Shown here piece by piece: positions 47,105 through 55,282 of a stretch of 64,000 bases of DNA. The first letter of the stretch is position 1. Each line of letters opens with the position of its first letter. The stretch lies in contig JBMOKU010000023.1 of NCBI GenBank assembly GCA_049324315.1, positions 46,340 to 110,339 on the forward strand, written 5' to 3'. Position numbers and translations under genes: made by a program. A model generated the notes under the pieces. It was not told the DNA's origin and made no database searches. It saw only the letters and a list, made by a program, of their open reading frames with translations. This DNA is from JBMOKU01 sp049324315 (GTDB lineage: Bacteria > Bacillota > Clostridia > Peptostreptococcales > Thermotaleaceae).

Positions 47105-47758
47105 CTATGATAATATCTGAGGCACATGCCAATCTGTATTATCAATTACCAGATTGCTCTTTTCCTTTGGTTGGTACATGGATAAATATTTTTCTTGAAC
47201 CGGAATGTATTTTTTATGATATCTTTCCAGAAATTCCACCCCATATTTAGGTACATCCCTTTGTTCTGCCCTTCGCAGCACCTCTGGAAAATCAATATGT
47301 AGAAAAATCCTGTAATCAAAGTACTGATCAATGGGAGCTCGATACAATAATACGCCTTCAACAATCACAATAGTACCACGATCTACATAATAATGCTTTT
47401 CATTGATATACGTATCTGTATCAAGATTGAGAAGGGTCAGCTCTTTATTCAGGTATCCCCCATGATGAATCGGGTGAAGAATTTCCTCCTCCAGCAGTTC
47501 CAAATTAAAAGCATGATTGAAATAGCCGTCAATTTCATTGTCTGCTTGACTCTTAACAGCCCTGCAGTTATGAAAATCATCTAGATGAATTAACGCCACG
47601 TGATATCCTTTACCTTTTAGATATTCGGACAGTGCTTGCGAAAAACTGGTTTTACCTGAGGTATCCACCCCATTTACGCCAATGATAAAAGGCTTTTGCA
47701 AATTCATCTGTGTAATTTCTCTTTCAATCTTCTCGAAAACTGTGTATCCTTTTTCCAT
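47105..47758 (-). CDS. Uridine-kinase-family P-loop kinase
   Basis: The 217-residue protein has a P-loop at IGVNGVDTSGKTSFSQAL, then ALIHLDDFHNCRAVKS (the Asp-Asp-Phe of uridine kinases) and TIVIVEGVLLYRAP. It belongs to the Udk/PRK-like fold and probably phosphorylates a nucleoside or related small molecule. It differs from housekeeping Udk in its lid region, and I would not assign udk. Next to it lies a 161-base inverted-repeat element. Confidence 0.82.
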   Translation of the reverse strand: MEKGYTVFEKIEREITQMNLQKPFIIGVNGVDTSGKTSFSQALSEYLKGKGYHVALIHLDDFHNCRAVKSQADNEIDGYFNHAFNLELLEEEILHPIHHGGYLNKELTLLNLDTDTYINEKHYYVDRGTIVIVEGVLLYRAPIDQYFDYRIFLHIDFPEVLRRAEQRDVPKYGVEFLERYHKKYIPVQEKYLSMYQPKEKSNLVIDNTDWHVPQILS

Positions 47759-47784
47759 GCTTCAACCCTCTTTACTGTTTTTCT

Positions 47785-47945
47785 AGTGGTCTGTTAAGTC
47801 TAAAAGTATTGATGAATTCGCGAGGATTTTTCCGCAAGGCAAGACGGAGGAGGTGCGCATATCGAAAATATGTAAGCCGACGACAACGCAGCATTGCAGA
47901 AAAAGACCACGAAGGCATTTATGTTTTTAGGCTTAACAGACCACT
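47785..47945. mobile_element. 161-base inverted-repeat element (MITE-like)
   Basis: The ends AGTGGTCTGTTAAG and CTTAACAGACCACT are a perfect 14-base inverted repeat, continued imperfectly by CTAAAA / TTTTTAG. Further inside, GCGAGGATTTTTCCGCAA and ATTGCAGAAAAAGACCAC pair again, so the whole element folds into one long hairpin. There is no open reading frame. Size and ends fit a non-autonomous transposable repeat. The remaining bases of this intergenic gap look ordinary. Confidence 0.75.
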
Positions 47946-47971
47946 TAGTCTTAGTATATACAAAAAACTTT

Positions 47972-48850
47972 TTAACCTGTAATAATTCTAAGTTTTTGAG
48001 GGATGCTTTTTATTGTTAATGGGAAGGAAGGTCCCACTTCACCATCTATATCTGTAGCCACGTCAGCATCAGTTTCGACTGTTAACTCATTTGCTTGCAG
48101 GTAAACGACATTGGGATTATGAATATGCTCACCTTTTAGCACCTCAATGGCTAACTGCATGAATGCTGGTAGAGGACATTTTTTGAAAATCAAGACTTCA
48201 AACAGTCCATCACTGACGGATGCAAAGGGTGCTATCTTTTTGAACCCACCTGCAGATTTCCCATTTGTAACCAACATAAAATATATTTCTCCTGAAAAAC
48301 AAAAGTCCTTATTATAGGCTTTGATACGAATAGGCTTAAATTTAGGTAGTTCTTCTATCCCTTTTAGATAATACGCCAATACACCCAGGTTATTTTTTAG
48401 ATTTAACTTTGTCTTATGACTTACATCGATCAAAAATCCTAGACTCAGTATATTGATAAAGTACCTATCATTAACAAATCCTACATCTGAATATGTATAA
48501 TTCTCTCTTAATAGTATTTCTGTCATTTCTTCAACAGAATTAGGTAAATTGAAATAGCTTGCATAGTCATTGGCCGTACCTACGGGAAAAATACCTACAG
48601 GTATTTCCTTGTTGTGCTTCATAAGGCAATTCACGACCTGATTCAGTGTACCATCTCCACCGGCAACTAGTATGGCTTTATACTCCTCCTGATTTAGTTG
48701 AGAAATCATCCTTTCCATATTTTCTCGATTGCCAGTTCTATAGGGTACAATCTGCATATTCTTTTCTTGAAACTTATGGATAATATAATCCAGATAGTTT
48801 ATAAACGTTCCACTGCCTGACACTGGATTATATACTAAGCATACCTTCAT
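47972..48850 (-). CDS. Diacylglycerol/lipid kinase family protein (YegS/DagK type)
   Basis: The 292-residue protein starts MKVCLVYNPVSGSGTFIN, and has the nucleotide-binding VAGGDGTLNQVVNCLM and PVGIFPVGTANDYASYF. A mid block has SDVGFVNDRYFINILSLG and the end carries TDIDGEVGPSFPL with conserved Asp-Gly-Glu. All are DAGK catalytic-domain marks. It phosphorylates diacylglycerol or a related lipid at the membrane. The ATG at 48850 is chosen because GGAAG lies about six bases ahead; readings from 48856 and 48904 are longer alternatives. Confidence 0.9.
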   Translation of the reverse strand: MKVCLVYNPVSGSGTFINYLDYIIHKFQEKNMQIVPYRTGNRENMERMISQLNQEEYKAILVAGGDGTLNQVVNCLMKHNKEIPVGIFPVGTANDYASYFNLPNSVEEMTEILLRENYTYSDVGFVNDRYFINILSLGFLIDVSHKTKLNLKNNLGVLAYYLKGIEELPKFKPIRIKAYNKDFCFSGEIYFMLVTNGKSAGGFKKIAPFASVSDGLFEVLIFKKCPLPAFMQLAIEVLKGEHIHNPNVVYLQANELTVETDADVATDIDGEVGPSFPLTIKSIPQKLRIITG

Positions 48851-48930
48851 GAACATCTTCCTTTCTACAGTAAACAATCTCATATCCAAGCAATTTAAAC
48901 CCATTCACACATTTTTCTACATACTTATAA

Positions 48931-49347
48931 TCACGATTCATCTTCCAGCTGCTTTTCCATTATAATATACTGAATTCCACCTTTTTCAAAGATGTTTTTT
49001 GTCTCTTCCAATCCAAACTTTTTATAATAGCCGGTTTTATTCTTTCTAGCATTGCACCATATTGTTTTTACATCCAATACTTTTGCTTCATTGATCACGT
49101 AATTTAGCAGCAGACTACCATAGCCTTTACCCTGCTCTTCGCGAAGAGTAGCAAATTTTCTAAACTGTGCCTGGTCACCATCGATAAAAAGCGAAAGGAT
49201 GGATATCAATTTGTCGTCTTCATATAAACCATAATGAATACCTGCATCATCATCCTCTAGCTTTACATAACTTATATCTTTATCAGGCCACATGACCCTG
49301 TGCCTTATTTCCCATGTATCTTCCTTATTGATTCTTATAATCTTCAT
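48931..49347 (-). CDS. GNAT N-acetyltransferase
   Basis: The 138-residue GNAT has LISILSLFIDGDQAQFRKFA and the acetyl-CoA loop EEQGKGYGSLLLNYVINEA, then CNARKNKTGYYKKFGLEE. It resembles the ElaA-like small GNATs. The ATG overlaps the stop of the GNAT at 49344-49868 as ATGA, so both are translated together. Substrate unknown. Confidence 0.83.
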   Translation of the reverse strand: MKIIRINKEDTWEIRHRVMWPDKDISYVKLEDDDAGIHYGLYEDDKLISILSLFIDGDQAQFRKFATLREEQGKGYGSLLLNYVINEAKVLDVKTIWCNARKNKTGYYKKFGLEETKNIFEKGGIQYIIMEKQLEDES

Positions 49348-49868
49348 ATTCTCACTCCATCATTCGATAATATCAATTCAAAATATGGCTCATCCTGCTG
49401 CGTATCCTCAAACCATTTTACGCCTTTATACTGGAATCCAACTTTTTCAAGTACATTGCGAGAAGCAGTATGGTTAGGGTCAACAGCAGCAACAATCTTA
49501 TTCATCTGTAGACTCTTACGGACATATTCAATACATGCTTTAGCAGCTTCTGTAGCATAGCCTTTTCCCCAATAATCCTTTGCAAAATGATAAATCAGCT
49601 CTATTTCCCTATCATTAGGGGTAGGATTAAAGCCGCAAGCTCCAATGACTTCATTAATTTCTTTGAGAATAACTGCAAAAGGTGAGAATCCTTTTTCTCT
49701 TTGAAGATTACTATAGAATTCTATTGCTTTTAACCTGCTTTCCCTTGTTCCAACCCCACCACAGTATTTCATAACTTCTTCATTGCCCCAAAAACGGGTA
49801 ACAGCATCTATGTCCTCAATTGTTAATACTCTAAGTAATAGTCTTGTCGTTTCAATATTTATCGTCAT
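49344..49868 (-). CDS. GNAT N-acetyltransferase, RimJ/RimL-like
   Basis: The 174-residue GNAT begins INIETTRLLLRVLTIEDIDA, the usual RimJ-type opening. VIGACGFNPTPNDREIELIY, the loop DYWGKGYATEAAKACIEYV, and HTASRNVLEKVGF follow. It probably acetylates an N-terminal or other amine. It overlaps the next GNAT gene by four bases. AGGAGG lies before the ATG. Confidence 0.86.
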   Translation of the reverse strand: MTINIETTRLLLRVLTIEDIDAVTRFWGNEEVMKYCGGVGTRESRLKAIEFYSNLQREKGFSPFAVILKEINEVIGACGFNPTPNDREIELIYHFAKDYWGKGYATEAAKACIEYVRKSLQMNKIVAAVDPNHTASRNVLEKVGFQYKGVKWFEDTQQDEPYFELILSNDGVRI

Positions 49869-49958
49869 CGGAAGCCTCCTGTTTTATCCTTTAGAAACCT
49901 ATATTCATACATATATTTAAATTGATATGTTATATTACAAGCTACATGATATGATCCC

Positions 49959-50465
49959 TTACGCTCTATAATATTTATCCAGCTCCCATTTCAATGGATT
50001 GGTTTCGATATATTCCAATATTTCCTGATATTCGGCCTCATTTCTAATGATATGCTCATAATAATTACGTTGCCATAAAATTAGTTTTTTAGATTTATTT
50101 AAATCATTGTATCTTTTATTGGTATACGATTTAAATTGACCAACAATCTTAGGTAGGGGCGGGTTTCCATGCCCGCCCGAGTGTAATTGTTTCAATATAA
50201 CAATTAAATGAATGTGATTTGGCATAATAACATATTTATCTATTTTTACATGCGGATAATGGTTGTCAAAATATTCTATTGTTTTTACAATTTCTTTTCC
50301 TATCGTTGTTAATTCTGTTTGCGGGACGGCGTGGAAACCGTCCCCTACTATATTTGATAACAAATGCCCTCTATCATATGTACAAATCGTAATAAAATAA
50401 TAGCCTGCTTGCGAATAATCATAATCCTTTAACCTTATCTGTTTTCTTTGAGGTAGATTGCCCAT
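49959..50465 (-). CDS. REP-associated tyrosine transposase (RAYT, TnpA_REP family)
   Basis: The 168-residue protein has the Y1-transposase core of single-strand HUH nucleases. The opening is YSQAGYYFITICTYDRGHLL, the His-x-His motif is in VIMPNHIHLIVIL, and the last helix NYYEHIIRNEAEYQEILEYI carries the candidate nucleophile tyrosine. RAYTs mobilise REP palindromes. Two REP-like palindromes lie inside this coding sequence and code for GDGFHAVPQ and GGHGNPPLP. Length is typical. The frame is intact despite the palindromes. No flanking direct repeats were seen. Confidence 0.9.
   Translation of the reverse strand: MGNLPQRKQIRLKDYDYSQAGYYFITICTYDRGHLLSNIVGDGFHAVPQTELTTIGKEIVKTIEYFDNHYPHVKIDKYVIMPNHIHLIVILKQLHSGGHGNPPLPKIVGQFKSYTNKRYNDLNKSKKLILWQRNYYEHIIRNEAEYQEILEYIETNPLKWELDKYYRA
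50153..50181. repeat. REP-like palindrome inside the transposase gene, copy A
   Basis: GTAGGGGCGGG and CCCGCCCGAG flank TTTCCATG. The family form is GTAGGGG-x-GG, a short loop, then CC-x-CCCGC. Relatives lie at 50321-50348 in inverted orientation and at 58367-58394. Confidence 0.8.
50321..50348. repeat. REP-like palindrome inside the transposase gene, copy B
   Basis: GCGGGACGGC and GGAAACCGTCCCCTAC pair around the centre. In reverse it begins GTAGGGGACGG like copy A, so A and B are inverted to each other and 139 bases apart. Confidence 0.8.
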
Positions 50466-50504
50466 TTTATCACCCTATAATATGAATTTTATTACGCATC
50501 TGCT

Positions 50505-51119
50505 CTAAAATAAAGATTTATACAATAACGTAGGAGGCTCTTTCTTCACCATCCGTCCTTCCAAATTATATTTTTTAATGAAATCGAGTATTTCATTTTC
50601 CCGTGTTGCTGCTTCTTCAATGGTTCTTGCTTCTTTTTCGATCTCTAGTAATAATGGATACGCTAACGCTTTACAATACATTAATTTCAGGTGTAAATCT
50701 AAAGGTTTATATTCACCTGCCAGATTTCTACCTGTAAAATACATGAACTCATGATGACCTAATCTTTTCAATTCTTCCTTGACTTCAGCCGGACTATTCA
50801 CACTCTTTTTCCTACCTAAAATATGGAGTATTCTGCTTCCTTCTATCCCATTCGTTATTTCTTCATTATACTCTTTACGTATATTAACGACTTCTCCAAG
50901 GTCTGGTTCTTTATAACCTAGTGTAATGATTCTTTGATTATTAGATTTTGCATCATTGATTCTTAGAATTATGTCTTTCTTATACAGATCTATGCCATAG
51001 TGGAATGTCTCCCATTCTACTTCTATATCAAGACAAGAATCAAGAAAAGGCAATGCTGTATATGCTTCTTCTTTATCCTTGAAATAAAACCTTGTTTCCA
51101 CTTCATAGATAATTTCCAT
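50505..51119 (-). CDS. CYTH-domain protein (CyaB/ThTPase-like)
   Basis: The 204-residue protein has the N-terminal EVETRF, a variant of the Glu-x-Glu-x-Lys motif, and basic and acidic residues along the tunnel: IILRINDAKSN, ITLGYKEPDLGE and LLLEIEKEARTIEEAA. CYTH enzymes act on triphosphorylated substrates with metal ions. The start at 51119 has GGAGGG about nine bases ahead; the 13 codons before it do not fit the family. It is 42 bases after the DUF4332-like gene and may be in one operon with the rSAM/lipoprotein genes. Confidence 0.75.
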   Translation of the reverse strand: MEIIYEVETRFYFKDKEEAYTALPFLDSCLDIEVEWETFHYGIDLYKKDIILRINDAKSNNQRIITLGYKEPDLGEVVNIRKEYNEEITNGIEGSRILHILGRKKSVNSPAEVKEELKRLGHHEFMYFTGRNLAGEYKPLDLHLKLMYCKALAYPLLLEIEKEARTIEEAATRENEILDFIKKYNLEGRMVKKEPPTLLYKSLF

Positions 51120-51161
51120 GTTATAATTCCCTCCGTCTCTAGCACCTCTCAAAAACAAGAC

Positions 51162-51833
51162 TTACCACTCAATGGCTGTTTTGAGCTTTCTTGCAAACCG
51201 CTTACAATACTCAATATCCTTTAATCCCAGTTTTACTTTTGCATATGCATTCCCTTTATTCATTTCTCGAAAATCTCTTAGTATTTCCTGTGAGTCCGTC
51301 ATCACATAGTCCTCTACTTTCTTTATGCCCATCCTATTTAATATCTTTGCAAAGCTGGGACCCACACCGTTTATTCTAATAAGATCAATTACTTGCAGAA
51401 TATATTCCATTCGTTCTTCAGAAATGTTGGTATATAAAGCTACTTTTTTCCTTGATGCTTTCGTCCTGCAGCTTTCATATAACTCCTTTGTTGTATGGAT
51501 TTCATTGCTTTGTAAATTTTTAATCTCCCATTCAGTTAAAATCCCAAGTTTGGCTAATGGAATGGGTTTTGAAACATAACTGTTTATTTCTCTATTTAAA
51601 ATGACAAGATATTCATTTGTAACAGATAGTGCCTCTTGTAGTTCAGGATATTTCTTTTTGTTCTTAAGGGCCTGCTGTAATTGAGATAAGTTAAGAACCC
51701 CTCTTTTCTTAAGCCTTGTGATTACACCCGCCAGGCCGTCCAATAAGACCTTTCTTCCTGGTAATAAATCAATGGATTCCAGCAGTTGCTTAAATTCATC
51801 TAATGGTATGTCTTCAAGATCAATAGAATACAT
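51162..51833 (-). CDS. DUF4332-like helix-hairpin-helix protein
   Basis: The 223-residue protein is helical. Near residues 150-175 it carries the hairpin RINGVGPSFAKILNRMGIKK, a Gly-x-Gly-Pro helix-hairpin-helix of the DUF4332 type. An earlier KLGILTEWEIKNLQSNEI is similar in pattern, suggesting two repeats. Such proteins may bind DNA or protein partners. Its start overlaps the rSAM gene by 14 bases with GGAGG inside that gene, so it is translated from the same message. Confidence 0.72.
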   Translation of the reverse strand: MYSIDLEDIPLDEFKQLLESIDLLPGRKVLLDGLAGVITRLKKRGVLNLSQLQQALKNKKKYPELQEALSVTNEYLVILNREINSYVSKPIPLAKLGILTEWEIKNLQSNEIHTTKELYESCRTKASRKKVALYTNISEERMEYILQVIDLIRINGVGPSFAKILNRMGIKKVEDYVMTDSQEILRDFREMNKGNAYAKVKLGLKDIEYCKRFARKLKTAIEW

Positions 51834-52941
51834 TTGTTTCCTCCTTTATTGAATCAAGCAGATGGTAATGACACATCTTCGGCCTGCCAAGCTCCCAATC
51901 CCATAGATGCAGACTGGAACCTTGGCAATTCTTCCACTCTTTGCATTTTGTACAGCTTCCACCCTTCATCCAATCTCTGTTTCTCATATTGGCATATTTC
52001 GTCTCCCATGCCTCTGAAAAAGATAAAGCGTCAATATGCCCTTGTGCCCAGTTCTTTGAAAGAGAAGGACATGCACTGTATGTACCGTCACAAAGCAGCC
52101 CGGCAATATTTATCCCTGCTCCACAATAGAAGAAGTCATCCCTTACTTCTTTTTCCCATGTGCGGCCCAAGTATCCTTCTTCACAATAATTGATATGGAC
52201 ACAATCACTCTGCTGTCTTTTTTCTTTTATAAAGCTGAACAGTTTCATAAGTAGATTGGGAGTCATTAATAATGCTTTGTCGTCCAGGGCTCGTCCCTTT
52301 GGAAAAATGGTAAAGAGTCTCCAGCTCTGAATACCGATGGCTTGTATAGTCTCGTAAAGCTCATTTAAATGATCTATGTTTCCCGGATAGACACATGTGA
52401 TTGCTTCAACAGTGTCAAATTTCTCAGCTTCCACAAATAATTTCAATGCATTTATTGCCTTTTTATAGGAGTTTTCGTTTTTTCTCAGCCAATTATGCGT
52501 ATGTGCATTTCCATCTAAGCTTACAGATACTGTTTTCATCCCTGCTGTGATGCATTTGCCGACAACTTTTTCATCAACCAGCATGCCATTTGTGACCATA
52601 CCCCACGGGAATCCTAATTGATTAACATCATCAAGAATATCAAACAAATCTTTTCTGACTAAAGGCTCTCCACCAGTTACAGCAACCATGATATCTTGCG
52701 GTTTGTAGTTTTGTGCTATATCCGAAAATACTTCCAATACTTTTTCAGCAGGTAATTCTGGCAGCTTTTCATCTTTTGTGCAGTCTGAACCGCAATGTCT
52801 GCAGTTGAGATTACATTTTAGTGTAGCTTCCCAGAAAAAATAGTTAAGTTCATGGATCTGCGTCCTTATTTTCTTTGCTTGACGCCATCCCCATTGTTCA
52901 AATCTCTTTTTTGATTCGCCCAATTTTGTTCTATTAATCAT
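51820..52941 (-). CDS. Radical SAM/SPASM enzyme of the rSAM/lipoprotein system
   Basis: The 373-residue enzyme has the cluster motif C-x3-C-x2-C as CNLNCRHC (Cys43, 47, 50), the SAM-binding VAVTGGEPLVRKDLF and VSVSLDGNAHTHNWL, and C-terminal SPASM cysteines (FYCGAGINIAGLLCDG, SACPS, SCTKCKEWKNCQG). The immediately upstream gene encodes a lipoprotein with a CGMYGPPP start. That pair is the known but uncharacterised rSAM/lipoprotein system (family recalled as TIGR04133/TIGR04134). The ATG overlaps the lipoprotein gene by eight bases. It may modify the lipoprotein; the chemistry is unknown. Confidence 0.87.
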   Translation of the reverse strand: MINRTKLGESKKRFEQWGWRQAKKIRTQIHELNYFFWEATLKCNLNCRHCGSDCTKDEKLPELPAEKVLEVFSDIAQNYKPQDIMVAVTGGEPLVRKDLFDILDDVNQLGFPWGMVTNGMLVDEKVVGKCITAGMKTVSVSLDGNAHTHNWLRKNENSYKKAINALKLFVEAEKFDTVEAITCVYPGNIDHLNELYETIQAIGIQSWRLFTIFPKGRALDDKALLMTPNLLMKLFSFIKEKRQQSDCVHINYCEEGYLGRTWEKEVRDDFFYCGAGINIAGLLCDGTYSACPSLSKNWAQGHIDALSFSEAWETKYANMRNRDWMKGGSCTKCKEWKNCQGSSLHLWDWELGRPKMCHYHLLDSIKEETNVFY

Positions 52942-53320
52942 TTTTCAACTCCATTTCAATGTTTATCTCACGATTTCTAAAGTCATCAACTTCGATGGTT
53001 TTTGAAGTGAATTCTCCACCATTCTCCTTTCCATCCACATCTTCCGCCTGTACCGTAATGCTATCTTTACCCATTAATTCATCATTGATAATTTCAAAGC
53101 TCCCATTCTTTGATGTCGCTACTTGATCATTTGTTTCCATAACCGTTATACGAATATTTTGTATCGGCTCGCCATCCTTTTGAATAACCTTACCGTTCAT
53201 CGTATAGTAAGAGCGTGGTGGCGGACCATACATTCCGCAGCCAGTAAGTGAACTACTGGCAATAACTGCAGCGAAAAACCATAATAGATAGCCATACGCT
53301 TTTTTGATTTGTTTTGCCAT
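52934..53320 (-). CDS. Lipoprotein of the rSAM/lipoprotein system
   Basis: The 128-residue protein has a signal segment (YLLWFFAAVIASSS) ending in a lipobox Leu-Thr-Gly-Cys with Cys28. The mature start CGMYGPPPRSYYTMNGKV is characteristic of the partner lipoprotein of a specific radical SAM enzyme. The rest is a carboxypeptidase-regulatory/transthyretin-like beta fold (PIQNIRITVMETNDQVATS). The ATG at 53320 has GGGG ahead; nine upstream codons are open. It is translationally coupled to the rSAM gene. It is outside the membrane while rSAM is cytosolic, so modification would precede export. Confidence 0.85.
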   Translation of the reverse strand: MAKQIKKAYGYLLWFFAAVIASSSLTGCGMYGPPPRSYYTMNGKVIQKDGEPIQNIRITVMETNDQVATSKNGSFEIINDELMGKDSITVQAEDVDGKENGGEFTSKTIEVDDFRNREINIEMELKND

Positions 53321-53371
53321 AGTCTCATCCCCTTTAATATCTTTCATTCATACCTCAAACAAAATGATCAA

Positions 53372-53674
53372 TTATTTATAGTAATCTACAACTACTCGTT
53401 CCTCTCTTATTTGCTTTATAAGCTCTCCCACTTCCAAGTGCTTTGGATGATTTTGATATTTTTCTAATGATTTCTCATCTTCAAATTCTGCGTATAATAC
53501 TACATCAAAAGCTTGCTCTGACTCTAATACATTTATTCCTACTTCTATATTTATGATTTCTTCAATATCTGAATGTAAGGCTTCTAGTCTCTTTTTCATT
53601 TCCAATGCATTTTCTAGTTTTGTGTTTCCCAATGCTTTATCTTTCAATTTCCACATGACGACATGTTTTAACAC
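53372..53674 (-). CDS. Dabb (stress-responsive alpha/beta barrel) domain protein
   Basis: The 100-residue protein begins VLKHVVMWKLKDKALGN, and has INIEVGINVLESEQAFDVVL and YQNHPKHLEVGELIKQI, the two-layer Dabb fold of small dimeric proteins. Histidines in the first strand and near the C-terminus are typical. The start is GTG at 53674 with GGGAGG about eight bases ahead. The role is unknown; some relatives act on small polyketide-like compounds. It lies about 50 bases upstream of the lipoprotein gene. Confidence 0.83.
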   Translation of the reverse strand: MLKHVVMWKLKDKALGNTKLENALEMKKRLEALHSDIEEIINIEVGINVLESEQAFDVVLYAEFEDEKSLEKYQNHPKHLEVGELIKQIREERVVVDYYK

Positions 53675-53759
53675 AATCTTTTCCTCCCTCTGCTTCCAGC
53701 GTGACATATTACTGTAAATATATGTATATTATCCTTTAACTATTTCTACAGAAATAGTT

Positions 53760-53790
53760 AAATACCTCTCGATATCTCAAAAGGTATTTA
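53760..53790. terminator. Stem-loop after the 194-residue membrane protein gene
   Basis: AAATACCT pairs with AGGTATTT, with an inner GAT/ATC possible. The stem is a relative of the terminator at 58857-58884, which also has AATACCTCTCGA. It has no clear U-run, so the terminator function is uncertain. Confidence 0.5.
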
Positions 53791-53826
53791 TTAAATCATT
53801 CAGTATTTAACATATACTAACGCTTT

Positions 53827-54411
53827 TCAGCGTTGTACTAAAAATCTTCTCGTTCTAACATCAAAATAATATTCTAAATCACAGGTACTGCTTTTACCAC
53901 TTTCTTCGACAGTCACATTTATCATAACTTTTATCCGGCTATCTTGATTCAATTCCATATCATAATGATTTATCCCGTCAACCAATATAACTTCACTGCA
54001 TTGTATATGCTTATTCTTTCTTACAGTACCGAATTCTAATTTCTTATTTATATCCTTGGTCAATTTATTAAATCTCACATCCTTGGCCGCTTCAATGGTA
54101 ACATAATTAATCACGGCTTTACTGCCATTCTCCTTCTCTTTATATGCAGCCAATCTTAAAGAATAGGTAGGAAACTTTTCTTGATAGCTATGTTCAGGAT
54201 TTTGTCTTGTATAGGGTGTAAATACGATTCCGTTCGTTTGGTATTGCGTCAGTAATGGGTCAGAAAAATTATAGCCTTTATGAAATTTATCTGTATCCTT
54301 ATGAATCAATTCCATGCTCTTTGAAAAGCCACGGGACGTAAGCATTGTTAAAGCTGCTATGGCAAGTATTCCAATAACCACAACCATCATCGTAATCTTA
54401 AATGAATCCAT
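53827..54411 (-). CDS. Membrane-anchored hypothetical protein, 194 residues
   Basis: One N-terminal span (MMVVVIGILAIAALTML) is followed by a soluble part of about 160 residues rich in beta-type sequence: NYVTIEAAKDVRF, SEVILVDGINHYDMEL, RIKVMINVTVEESG. It is probably exposed outside the membrane. I do not recognise a family. The ATG at 54411 has GAGGTGA ahead. It begins seven bases past the stop of the 216-residue acidic protein gene, so the two act as a pair, perhaps a protein and its partner. Confidence 0.65.
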   Translation of the reverse strand: MDSFKITMMVVVIGILAIAALTMLTSRGFSKSMELIHKDTDKFHKGYNFSDPLLTQYQTNGIVFTPYTRQNPEHSYQEKFPTYSLRLAAYKEKENGSKAVINYVTIEAAKDVRFNKLTKDINKKLEFGTVRKNKHIQCSEVILVDGINHYDMELNQDSRIKVMINVTVEESGKSSTCDLEYYFDVRTRRFLVQR

Positions 54412-54417
54412 AGGCAA

Positions 54418-55068
54418 TCACCTCTTAACTTCTTTGTTTTTTTGATTTCTTTCGTTTTTAAAACCTGTAAGATAATAAGGCAGCATGTCTTTAATAAAGT
54501 GACCTATCCCTTTTTTTATAAATTCAATCCATCCAGCAATATCAAATAAATTTTCCGGTGGTTGGGCTGGCGTTACATAGTTATAGGTTGCTTTATATCT
54601 GGGATCTAGAATAGGTTCCAAAGTATCACCGTCAAAAACTGCTTCTCTTCCATCGGGATGAACAAACTTTAATTCTGGATTTCCAACTTTATTATCATGA
54701 TAAATAGACATTTCCGTCGGCAGCTTCACCCATTCTGAATCCTTGGCGATTACCTCTTCATAGCTTACATGCATGCCATTTAATTCGTCCCTCTTCTCAA
54801 AATGAAACTCTGTGGCTTTTATATACGCTGCATTCATACGATCTGCTATTTTACCAAACCACGTGTACTTTCGTTCTGCCGATGGATAGTCACTGTCTCC
54901 ATCTATCTTATTGGTTGTGCCTTCTTCATTATCTGTTTCACTGTTTTCTTCCGATTCTTCAACTGATATGGCTTCACTGGTTTGGGTATTAGGTGGAGCT
55001 TCTCCTGACACCCGCTCGTCACTTATATCCAGTTCTTCCTCTTCAATGGATACCTGTCCATCCTTCAT
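54418..55068 (-). CDS. Acidic-tailed hypothetical protein with polymorphic-toxin-like C-terminal block
   Basis: The 216-residue protein has a low-complexity acidic N-terminus of about 60 residues (ISDERVSGEAPPNTQTSE...). Then comes a compact part containing KFVHPDGREAVFDGDT and ILDPRYKATYNYVTPAQP. The His-Pro-Asp-Gly-Arg-Glu and Lys-x-Thr-Tyr-Asn-Tyr-Val combination reminds me of C-terminal segments in secreted polymorphic toxins, but there is no signal peptide or targeting repeat. No catalytic assignment is made. AGGAGG precedes the ATG. It is coupled to a membrane-anchored partner gene downstream. Confidence 0.6.
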   Translation of the reverse strand: MKDGQVSIEEEELDISDERVSGEAPPNTQTSEAISVEESEENSETDNEEGTTNKIDGDSDYPSAERKYTWFGKIADRMNAAYIKATEFHFEKRDELNGMHVSYEEVIAKDSEWVKLPTEMSIYHDNKVGNPELKFVHPDGREAVFDGDTLEPILDPRYKATYNYVTPAQPPENLFDIAGWIEFIKKGIGHFIKDMLPYYLTGFKNERNQKNKEVKR

Positions 55069-55230
55069 ACGAATCCCTCCTTCCGATGCTAAGATGTTAT
55101 TTATGACTTAACTTACTATGCTTTTATGATTAAATCCTATTGTTACTTCTTCTATTATACTATAAGCTTGGTTGATCTGTAATGTTCCTTAGAGCTCATC
55201 ACGATCATAACAATAAATTTATTTCTTCAT

Positions 55231-55282
55231 GAAAAAAAAAAACGGGTTATCCCATGAACACAATCTTCTGGATATTCCCGTT
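55231..55282. terminator. Long stem-loop terminator
   Basis: AACGGG and an inner TATCCC pair with GGATA and CCCGTT. The minus-strand side is followed by ten U and the plus-strand side by TTTTCTTT. It lies about 125 bases after the GNAT gene at 55409. Apart from this stem I see nothing in 55069-55408. Confidence 0.72.
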
